Assembly (NCBI GenBank): GCA_030608985.1
Contig: JAUWDC010000011.1
Location: forward strand, 1-10,923
Direction: 5' to 3'
Length of the DNA stretch: 10,923 bases
DNA from: Desulfobia sp.
Lineage (GTDB): Bacteria; Desulfobacterota; Desulfobulbia; Desulfobulbales; SURF-16
Shown here: piece after piece, positions 1 to 5,330 of the stretch
Position numbering within the stretch: position 1 is the first letter of the stretch
How the letters are laid out: every line of letters starts with the position of its first letter
Position numbers and translations under genes: made by a program
The notes under the pieces: model-generated
Database searches by the model: none
What the model saw: the letters and a program-made list of their open reading frames with translations, nothing else
Told to the model about the DNA's origin: nothing

Positions 1-333
1 AGTGCCTGGTGTGAATAGCAGGTTTTTTTCGAGTTCTAATATATAGTTGTCTTCACGGGTGGTCTGATTTTCTGTGGAAAAAGACAGAGGGAAATCAATG
101 CAGGAGTTACACTGGTCTTCACAGTGATCATCTTCCTCGTCCTTAAAACTGTGGTCGGTTACTGTTGTATTGTAAGCAGGCAGAGAAGGGGCAGCTGTTG
201 ACTCAATTGATACATGTCCGTCGTCACCAAAGCAAACAATGCTGGCATTTCCCAAGCCGGGAAAGCTGCAGAGATACGCTGTAAGCGATATGACCACCGT
301 CAGTATTTTAAGGCTATGATGCTTCAATTTCAT
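1..333 (-). CDS. Partial secreted cysteine-containing protein (3' end outside window)
   Basis: An open frame reads from ATG at 333 to the window edge, 111 codons with no stop; an in-frame TGA sits a few codons upstream, so the start cannot lie much higher. The N-terminus (MKLKHHSLKI, then a hydrophobic run LTVVISLTAYLCSF and small residues PGLGNAS) is a good Sec signal peptide, cleaved near residue 30. The mature part is acidic, with an EDDHCEDQCNSC cluster around residues 67-78 followed by IDFPLS. The Cys/His/acidic cluster suggests metal binding or disulfides. I have an impression of similar short exported proteins encoded beside heavy-metal efflux genes, but cannot confirm the family. No clear Shine-Dalgarno is visible. 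It is separated from pdxJ by about 260 nt and is probably transcribed separately. The C-terminus is not visible, so its length and function are open. Confidence 0.6.
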   Translation of the reverse strand, partial: MKLKHHSLKILTVVISLTAYLCSFPGLGNASIVCFGDDGHVSIESTAAPSLPAYNTTVTDHSFKDEEDDHCEDQCNSCIDFPLSFSTENQTTREDNYILELEKNLLFTPGT

Positions 334-358
334 AATAGTTCATCAGATCTGCTAAAAT
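329..358 (+). promoter_or_regulatory. Possible extended -10 promoter reading rightward
   Basis: TGC TAAAAT (350-358) matches an extended -10 (TGn plus 5 of 6 of TATAAT). TTCATA at 329-334, 18 nt upstream, is a poor -35 (4 of 6). The predicted start, near 365, falls just before the large inverted repeat at 376-483. This is motif matching only, and it overlaps the start of the minus-strand gene ending at 333. Confidence 0.25.
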
Positions 359-375
359 TTGCACCACTCCGGCCT

Positions 376-483
376 GTAAAAGCTTACCAGTGCTTTAGAT
401 TCGTTCATTTGGGACTGCGCAGCATACTGGTGCTATTCAAGCAGGCCAAAATGGACGAAGATGAAGTGCTGGTAAGCTTTTAC
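376..483. repeat. Large imperfect inverted repeat (43-nt arms, 22-nt loop)
   Basis: Arm 376-418 is the reverse complement of 441-483 at 35 of 43 positions. The outer 15 nt (GTAAAAGCTTACCAG / CTGGTAAGCTTTTAC) are perfect. Four of the eight differences become G-U wobbles if the plus strand is transcribed, and none do on the minus strand; two of the others form tandem G-A pairs. The 261-nt gap 334-594 holds this element and the T-run near 570 and no convincing gene. No target-site duplication is evident, so a mobile-element origin is not supported. It may be a structured RNA or the leader of the secreted-protein gene. Confidence 0.7.
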
Positions 484-539
484 TCAATTTCATCTTGGCA
501 ATGGACAAGTAAACAAGTTGGTAGTAATACAAAATTAAT

Positions 540-570
540 GAGTATCTACACTTGCTGACTCTTTTTTTTT
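540..570 (+). terminator. Weak rightward terminator-like stem plus T9
   Basis: GAGT (540-543) can pair with ACTC (558-561) immediately before nine T residues (562-570). The stem is only 4 bp with a 14-nt loop, so this is weak. It would end a rightward transcript covering the inverted repeat at 376-483. Confidence 0.2.
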
Positions 571-594
571 GATAAAGTTCAGAAAAATTATAGT

Positions 595-1314
595 TCAGCT
601 TCCCGGTATCAGCGCCCTCATTTCCCTCACGGCCTGATCAAGGCCGACAAATATTGCCCGCGCCATAACTGCATGGCCGATGCTGAGTTCTTCGATTTTG
701 TCTAAGGCAGCAATCCTAGCTGTATTGACGTAGTTGAGGCCGTGGCCGGCGTTCACCCGTAAACCGGCATAAAAGGCCTCATCAACTGCCTGGGCAATCA
801 GGTCAAATTCTTTATTTTCTTCCTCTTCACTGGTGGCATCGCAATATCGTCCCGTGTGAATTTCAACAAATGTGGCTTTCACTTCCTTGGAGGCCTGAAT
901 CTGGGAAGAGGCAGGATCGATAAAAAGACTCACCGGAATCCCGCCCTTGTTCATTCTCTCAATAACGGTAGAGAGACGATCAAGCTGACCGGCAACATCG
1001 AGACCGCCTTCTGTGGTGAGCTCCTGTCTTTTTTCAGGAACAAGCGTGACCATATCCGGTTTGATGTCCAGGGCAATGCCTATCATTTCTTCTGTGGCGC
1101 CCATTTCAAGATTCAATTTGGTTTTCACCGTCTGGCGAAGGAGTGTAACATCCCGGTCCTGGGCATGGCGACGATCTTCCCGAAGATGTATGACAATACC
1201 TATCGCACCGGCAAGTTCACAGATGCCGGCGGCAAGTACAGGGTCTGGTTCGTCTATGCCTCTTGCCTGTCTCAGCGTTGCAACATGGTCGACATTAATG
1301 GCGAGTTTTGTCAC
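595..1314 (-). CDS. pdxJ: Pyridoxine 5'-phosphate synthase PdxJ
   Basis: PdxJ condenses 1-deoxy-D-xylulose 5-phosphate with 3-amino-2-oxopropyl phosphate to pyridoxine 5'-phosphate, the last ring-forming step of the DXP-dependent vitamin B6 pathway, in the cytosol. The 239-residue product is the usual length and shows the family signatures: N-terminal [25 protein letters not shown] with the active-site His at about 43, KLNLEMG with Glu 70, and VNAGHGLNY with His 191. The start is GTG at 1314, supported by a good AAGGAG Shine-Dalgarno at 1323-1328 with 8-nt spacing. It follows ybeY after 52 nt on the same strand and is probably the last gene of the dsbA-phoH-ybeY-pdxJ transcript. No clear terminator follows the stop. 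No acpS neighbour, often paired with pdxJ elsewhere, is present. Confidence 0.97.
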   Translation of the reverse strand: MTKLAINVDHVATLRQARGIDEPDPVLAAGICELAGAIGIVIHLREDRRHAQDRDVTLLRQTVKTKLNLEMGATEEMIGIALDIKPDMVTLVPEKRQELTTEGGLDVAGQLDRLSTVIERMNKGGIPVSLFIDPASSQIQASKEVKATFVEIHTGRYCDATSEEEENKEFDLIAQAVDEAFYAGLRVNAGHGLNYVNTARIAALDKIEELSIGHAVMARAIFVGLDQAVREMRALIPGS

Positions 1315-1322
1315 GGGGGTGT

Positions 1323-1328
1323 CTCCTT
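1323..1328 (-). promoter_or_regulatory. Shine-Dalgarno fixing the GTG start of pdxJ
   Basis: AAGGAG on the minus strand, 8 nt before GTG at 1314. There is no competing ATG nearby that preserves the conserved KLAINVDH N-terminus, so the site decides the start. Confidence 0.8.
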
Positions 1329-1366
1329 TTAGATGGGGTGCGGGTAAATTCTTACAGGGTTTTAGC

Positions 1367-1828
1367 TCAAATTGTCAATGGATCATTGTATTCAGAATTT
1401 AATTTTGCCAGAAGCTTTTTCTCAAAGGAAGCCATTTCCTGAGCTTCCAGTTCATCTCGTTCGTGATCATAACCTAACAGATGTGTTAGTCCATGCACTT
1501 GTAAAATCGTCAGGTAGTTTTCAAGAGGGACATGTTTTTCCGTAGATTCTCTTATTGCCGTGTCAATTGAGATAACAATATCTCCAAGAAGAATCGGTTC
1601 ACGTTGGATCTCCTCATCGTCATGCATAGGGAAGGAGAGAACATTGGTGGGTGTATCTTTATGGCGGTATATCGAGTTGAGCTCCGTCATCCTGTTGTCG
1701 GAAACAAGCAGGATACTCAGTTCACTCTCTGCATGATCAACAAGCTCCAGCAGTTTTTCCGCTGTTTGTCTGATGTAATCCAGGTCAAAAGAAAGAATGT
1801 TAACTTCACTTCGCAGAAGAACCGCCAT
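1367..1828 (-). CDS. ybeY: Endoribonuclease / rRNA maturation factor YbeY
   Basis: YbeY is a zinc-dependent single-strand endoribonuclease family involved in 16S rRNA 3'-end maturation and 70S ribosome quality control. The hallmark [11 protein letters not shown] (His 112, 116 and 122) provides the three metal ligands. The preceding conserved stretch [13 protein letters not shown] (about 55-67) and LGDIVIS (81-87) are also present. At 153 residues it is the normal length. ATG at 1828 lies 4 nt after the phoH stop, a tight arrangement typical of translational coupling, with only a weak AAGG-type ribosome site upstream. The YbeZ-YbeY pair is one of the most conserved gene neighbourhoods in bacteria, which supports both calls. 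Confidence 0.96.
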   Translation of the reverse strand: MAVLLRSEVNILSFDLDYIRQTAEKLLELVDHAESELSILLVSDNRMTELNSIYRHKDTPTNVLSFPMHDDEEIQREPILLGDIVISIDTAIRESTEKHVPLENYLTILQVHGLTHLLGYDHERDELEAQEMASFEKKLLAKLNSEYNDPLTI

Positions 1829-1832
1829 CTGA

Positions 1833-2837
1833 TCAAGCCTTTTTTACAGATTTTTGATGTTTTCGCTCATAGGCCTGGATAATTTTCTGGACCAGAGGGT
1901 GGCGGACCACGTCAGCATCGGTAAAATAGGTGGTTGAAATCCCTTTTACTTTCTTTAAAATTCTAGTGGCATGAACCAGGCCTGATACATGTTCAACTGG
2001 AAGATCAACCTGAGTTATATCACCGGTGATGACAGCGTTGGAGTTGAAGCCAAGACGGGTAAGGAACATTTTCATCTGTGCCGGTGTAGTATTTTGGGCC
2101 TCATCCAGGATGACAAAGGCATTATTTAAGGTGCGGCCCCGCATAAAGGCAAGTGGCGCAATTTCAATAATGTCACGCTCTATCAGATCCGCAGCCCGTT
2201 CCCGACCCAGCATATCGTTAAGCGCATCATGAAGAGGACGAAGGTATGGATTTATTTTTTCAGCTATGTCGCCGGGGAGAAATCCAAGTTTTTCTCCGGC
2301 TTCCACTGCAGGCCGTGTCAAAATAATTGCTTTGACCTGGTTACTGGTATACGCGGCAATAGCCATTGCAACAGCGAGATAGGTCTTTCCCGTGCCGGCA
2401 GGACCTATCCCAAAAGCAATATCATGATGGCGGATAGCCTCAATATATTCTTTCTGGTTGATACTTTTGGGAGAAATTACCCGTTGTTCAGAAGTGATAT
2501 AAACCTTGTCGAGAAAAATTTCTCTCAGGTTGGAACTGGGCGAGCGTTCCATGATCCGTAGACCATAGGCAACATCGGTTGGATATATGGGAAACCCGGT
2601 GGCGATAAGATCATAGAGTTGGTTAAGCGTATTTTTTGCAATCTCAACCTCATCCCTGTCTCCGGTTATCGAGAGGCTTGTCCCCCGGGCTTTAACCGTG
2701 ACACCAAGAGCTTTCTCTATAGCCTGAAGATTACGGTTTAAATCGCCGTAAAGCATTCTGGCTGCTTCATTATCTGAAAAAGAAAGCTCCTGGCTTAAAG
2801 ACTCACGAGCGTCTTTTTTTTTCACATTATTTGCCAC
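1833..2837 (-). CDS. ybeZ: PhoH family ATPase YbeZ
   Basis: A PhoH-like P-loop ATPase; YbeZ proteins work with YbeY in RNA processing. The 334-residue product has an N-terminal KH-like RNA-binding region (about 30-75), then Walker A GPAGTGKT (145-152), Walker B VILDEAQN (242-249) and a sensor-like VITGDITQVDLP (269-280). The C-terminal tail is basic (RKHQKSVKKA). The start is GTG at 2837, which lies inside the end of the upstream selenoprotein gene: the two overlap by 11 bp (2827-2837). No good Shine-Dalgarno precedes it, so initiation probably relies on ribosomes that finish the upstream gene. That would make YbeZ expression partly dependent on selenocysteine read-through of the dsbA-like gene (inference). 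Confidence 0.95.
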   Translation of the reverse strand: MANNVKKKDARESLSQELSFSDNEAARMLYGDLNRNLQAIEKALGVTVKARGTSLSITGDRDEVEIAKNTLNQLYDLIATGFPIYPTDVAYGLRIMERSPSSNLREIFLDKVYITSEQRVISPKSINQKEYIEAIRHHDIAFGIGPAGTGKTYLAVAMAIAAYTSNQVKAIILTRPAVEAGEKLGFLPGDIAEKINPYLRPLHDALNDMLGRERAADLIERDIIEIAPLAFMRGRTLNNAFVILDEAQNTTPAQMKMFLTRLGFNSNAVITGDITQVDLPVEHVSGLVHATRILKKVKGISTTYFTDADVVRHPLVQKIIQAYERKHQKSVKKA

Positions 2838-3693
2838 TATTAAGTTTTTTCAGTTCATCATCGATGATTTTCTGGGCATCAGCAGCATTTCTTTTCTTTA
2901 AAATTCTGCCGTTGATGAAAATAGCGGGAGTACCGGTTACACCGGCCTGGGCGCCGTCACGAATGTCTTGCTCCACTTTGGTTTTTGTCTCCGGGCTCAT
3001 CATGTCCTTTGAAAATTGGGCAATATCAAGGCCGATTTTCTTGGCGATTTCCATGAGCGTGTTAGGATCATTAAGCTTCTTGATGTTCAGGAAAAGCTCA
3101 TCATGGTATTCCCAGAATTTACCCTGCTTTTCAGCGGCAATAGAAGCATAGGCAGCCGGTTTTGCCTGTTTGTGCATACGCAGAGGAAAGTGTTTGAAGA
3201 TGACTTTAACGGTTTCCATGTTATTATCGAGCACCTGCTCGAGTAGCGGCCCCATCCGGGCGCAGTAAGGTCATTGGAAATCACTGAAAATAACAAGAGA
3301 AACAGGGGCGCTTGCCGAGCCGAGAAAAGGCGACCCCTGGGTGTTAATTGAGACTATAAAGTTATATGAGATTTGTTGAACTTCCCCGGTTTCCTTACTG
3401 CTCAGGGTGATTTTGTTATCAATTCCCGCCCGGTCAAACCCGGTCACCGAAATATTGCTCATGGCCGGATCCACTTCAAGAGTATCTTCAATATTTCCCT
3501 GGGCTGAAACGATCTGAACCTTGCCGGGAGAAAGAATAAAAATGTATTTTCCATCAAACGATGTGGCAATGTCCAGAGTAGGGGTGTCAGCTTTAAAGCT
3601 GTTGTTTATTTTCCAGTCTATTTTCGCCTGTACCGACGATGCAAGTCCTATACAGAACATGATGGCCAGTGCAGCGATCTTCCAATTCCTCAT
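2827..3693 (-). CDS. Periplasmic DsbA-like thiol oxidoreductase, predicted selenoprotein (UPYC)
   Basis: Reading through one in-frame TGA at 3271-3273 gives a single 288-residue protein. It has a signal peptide (residues 1-23, cleavage after VQA), an N-terminal beta-rich domain (about 24-120, resembling a propeller blade around FDGKYIFILSPGKVQIVS) and a DsbA/thioredoxin-fold domain (about 125-285). The TGA falls at residue 141 in the context VIFSDFQ-U-PYCARMG, exactly where relatives carry the first Cys of CPYC. The second Cys is 144, and the cis-proline motif GVTGTP (Pro 256) is present. The frame is intact on both sides of the TGA, which argues against decay. A SECIS-like stem-loop lies at 3227-3242. 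Predicted role: disulfide formation, reduction or isomerisation in the periplasm; the substrate is unknown. ATG at 3693 has a strong GGGAGG site. The gene overlaps phoH by 11 bp. Alternatives are a sequencing error or a recent nonsense mutation. Confidence 0.88.
3227..3242 (-). promoter_or_regulatory. Candidate bacterial SECIS stem-loop
   Basis: In the mRNA, TCGAGC-AGGT-GCTCGA forms a perfect 6-bp stem with a 4-nt loop. The loop starts 34 nt after the UGA and carries G at its second and third positions. As I recall the bacterial SECIS rules, the loop should lie about 16-37 nt after the UGA with a G among its first two bases, so this fits. A nearer alternative, GCCC-GGATG-GGGC at 3249-3261, also has a G-rich loop but sits 13 nt after the UGA. 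Confidence 0.6.
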
Positions 3694-3697
3694 TGTA

Positions 3698-3703
3698 CCT
3701 CCC
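3698..3703 (-). promoter_or_regulatory. Strong Shine-Dalgarno of the dsbA-like selenoprotein gene
   Basis: GGGAGG lies 4 nt before ATG at 3693. It is one of the few clear ribosome sites in this window; glcF, lnt, corC and the biotin-carboxylase-like gene have none that is obvious. It supports the start with the complete signal peptide. Confidence 0.75.
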
Positions 3704-3710
3704 TTTTGTT

Positions 3711-3787
3711 ACTTAAGATTTAAGTTGAACAAGGTGTTAAGTTTTAAGTAAATTTATCAGATTATCCATTGCTTAACACTTAAAACT
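3711..3787. repeat. Cluster of TTAAGT-type short inverted repeats in the dsbA leader
   Basis: ACTTAA-GAT-TTAAGT (3711-3725) is a local palindrome. AGTTTTAAGT (3740-3749) is the exact reverse complement of ACTTAAAACT (3778-3787). The AT-rich TTAAG motif recurs between them. The segment lies in the predicted 5' leader of the selenoprotein operon. Function is unknown. Confidence 0.5.
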
Positions 3788-3838
3788 ATGACTCCAGATA
3801 AAAATCGAAGCTAATACTACAGCGACATTTTGTTTAAC

Positions 3839-3908
3839 ACCACGAAGAACACGAAGAGCATGAAGATTTTTTTTCTTTTAACTTCGTGTGCTTCGTGTTC
3901 TTCGTGGT
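3839..3908. repeat. Long hairpin with arms of 9-nt tandem units
   Basis: ACCACGAAGAACACGAAG (3839-3856) is perfectly complementary to 3891-3908, an 18-bp stem that continues through one mismatch and wobble pairs to about 3865/3882. Each arm is three degenerate nonamers: CACGAAGAA, CACGAAGAG, CATGAAGAT on the left; ACTTCGTGT, GCTTCGTGT, TCTTCGTGG on the right. The hairpin starts at the predicted transcription start of the selenoprotein operon, so it would form the very 5' end of that mRNA. Confidence 0.75.
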
Positions 3909-3913
3909 AAATA

Positions 3914-3942
3914 ATTATCAATTCTTCAAGGCCAATTGTCAA
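3914..3942 (-). promoter_or_regulatory. Sigma70-like promoter for the dsbA-phoH-ybeY-pdxJ operon
   Basis: On the minus strand, TTGACA (3937-3942, 6 of 6) and GATAAT (3914-3919, 5 of 6) are separated by exactly 17 nt. Transcription would start near 3907, giving a leader of about 215 nt that begins with the 3839-3908 hairpin. The 294-nt gap 3694-3987 between the glcF-like stop and the dsbA start holds this promoter and the two repeats. Confidence 0.6.
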
Positions 3943-3987
3943 ATAATTTCAGTGGTAAATTCAATATCAGGCGGATGCTGCAGGAGC

Positions 3988-5205
3988 TCATTCAAGGAAT
4001 CTGTTCAGTAGTATGCTCAGATGTTCCACACGTATTGAAGATGCCTTTTTTCCAGTTCCCCGCATAAGCTGCATTAAACAGCCACTGCAGGTAGTGACAA
4101 CTTGCAGGGCGGAAAGTTCTGAAACTTCATCAAGGAGGGGATCCAGTATCTGTTGGGAAAGATTGGGCTGGGCTAAAGAAAACAGTCCGCCATGTCCACA
4201 GCATTGAGGACCATGGGGCAATTCCAGCGGACTGCTCCCGGAAGCAATAGTAATAAGACGACGTGGGGCGATAAGTATCTTTTGCAACCCAAAACGAAGA
4301 TGGCATGGGTCATGGTAAAATATGCGGGGAGATGACGGAGTATGAGAAAAAGAGAGCTGATCAATCCGAGAGAGAAAAAAGCTTGAAAATTCGCAGACTC
4401 TTTTTGCAAAGTCTTCAGCTCGCTCAGCCCAATCAGGATCATCAGCCAGCAAGTCCGAATAGCCGCGAAGATGTGTATAGCATGATGCGCATGATGTCAG
4501 GATTGGAAGATGTGAGTCAGAAAAAGCTGTAATGTTTCGGCGGGCAAGTTTTTTTGCTTCCTCCGTGTCTCCACTGCTATAGGACGCCAGCCCACAGCAT
4601 GTCTGGCCAGGGGGAACAGCTGGATATGCCCCTGTGGCCTTTTCCGTCAGGTGAATTGTCGATGAAGATATCGTCGGTGACAGATAGCGTGCCATGCAAC
4701 CTGTGAAATAACTGATCTGAGCGTTTGCAGTATTTTTATAATCAGACAGAGAGAGCACGTTAGCAGCTTCATTTCCTTTAGCAATCTCAGGGAATGGCAG
4801 CAGTTTTCGTAAACCGCTTTCCCTGGGGATTCCGGACAAAAGGTTTTTCTGTAATGTCCCAAGGCTGTCGAGAATATGAGGTGAAGCCAGAGCTTTTTTT
4901 GTCAGGAGTTTTTTGAAATGGAGGGGGCCGGCCAACCGCGGGAAATCACATCTTGTTTGTCGGATAATTGAGGGAACATCTATACCCCGTGGGCAGACAT
5001 CGGCACAGGCTCCGCAGAGAAGACATTTAGAGAGAATATCTCCATAGGCCCGCGACCTAGTTTTTTTGCGTAGTGTAATAAAAAGATGAAGTCTTCCCCT
5101 GGCTGTGTAGGATTCTTTTCCTGTTCTCTGATACACCGGACAGACAACAGTACAGGCCCCGCATTTAGCGCATTTGGTTGAGGTCAGATTATGTGTGTGG
5201 CTCAT
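3988..5205 (-). CDS. GlcF-like (Fe-S)-binding oxidoreductase subunit
   Basis: A 405-residue iron-sulfur protein with the GlcF domain order. Two [4Fe-4S] ferredoxin motifs come first: CxxCxxCxxxCP at Cys 12, 15, 18, 22 and at Cys 61, 64, 67, 71. Two CCG domains follow: Cys 170, CCG 203-205, CxxC 239-242; then Cys 301, CCG 335-337, CxxC 373-376. In glycolate or D-lactate dehydrogenases this type of subunit carries electrons from an FAD partner to the membrane; related CCG domains occur in HdrB/HdrD and LutA. No FAD subunit (GlcD/Dld) is in the window, so the substrate cannot be named. ATG at 5205 lacks an obvious Shine-Dalgarno. It is 125 nt downstream of prfB on the same strand, with a 24-bp-arm hairpin between them. 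All 16 motif cysteines are present, so it appears intact. Confidence 0.85.
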   Translation of the reverse strand: MSHTHNLTSTKCAKCGACTVVCPVYQRTGKESYTARGRLHLFITLRKKTRSRAYGDILSKCLLCGACADVCPRGIDVPSIIRQTRCDFPRLAGPLHFKKLLTKKALASPHILDSLGTLQKNLLSGIPRESGLRKLLPFPEIAKGNEAANVLSLSDYKNTANAQISYFTGCMARYLSPTISSSTIHLTEKATGAYPAVPPGQTCCGLASYSSGDTEEAKKLARRNITAFSDSHLPILTSCASCYTHLRGYSDLLADDPDWAERAEDFAKRVCEFSSFFLSRIDQLSFSHTPSSPRIFYHDPCHLRFGLQKILIAPRRLITIASGSSPLELPHGPQCCGHGGLFSLAQPNLSQQILDPLLDEVSELSALQVVTTCSGCLMQLMRGTGKKASSIRVEHLSILLNRFLE

Positions 5206-5220
5206 TTACTCATAGTGCCT

Positions 5221-5298
5221 TAAGTGACTAAAGTGATCTAAAGTGAAAGTACTATCTGATCAGACGATTCCTTAACTTTAGCTCACTTTAGTCACTTA
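5221..5298. repeat. Inverted repeat of AAAGTG units between prfB and glcF
   Basis: Arm 5221-5244 is complementary to 5275-5298 at 23 of 24 positions (a perfect 16-bp outer part, one mismatch, then 7 bp). The arms contain repeated TAAAGTGA units. The 30-nt loop contains the perfect palindrome TCTGATCAGA (5255-5264). It lies in the glcF 5' leader or prfB 3' region. There is no T-run, so it is not a standard intrinsic terminator. Confidence 0.7.
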
Positions 5299-5330
5299 TA
5301 ATTTTAGGCATTTTTTCGGCTTGGCCGCAA

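Noticed and set aside
214..558. Plus-strand open frame of 114 codons in the left gap
   Set aside because: Its first third is antisense to a well-supported signal-peptide gene and the rest runs through the imperfect inverted repeat. There is no ribosome site and no recognisable protein.
856..1402. Plus-strand frames opposite pdxJ
   Set aside because: They are antisense shadows of a conserved gene; composition is not protein-like.
2827..3255. Separate short gene starting at the internal Met after the redox motif
   Set aside because: It would lack the signal peptide and the active-site residues; the Sec read-through explains both halves.
3839..3908. The repeat hairpin read as a CRISPR fragment
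   Set aside because: The units are 9 nt, degenerate and inverted, with no spacers.
3988..3990. TGA at the end of the glcF-like gene as a second Sec codon
   Set aside because: Only a few codons follow before another stop and no redox motif is present, so it is an ordinary stop.
5314..5328. CGGC-CAA-GCCG hairpin after the prfB stop as a terminator
   Set aside because: On the prfB strand it is followed by A residues, not T residues, so it does not fit an intrinsic terminator.
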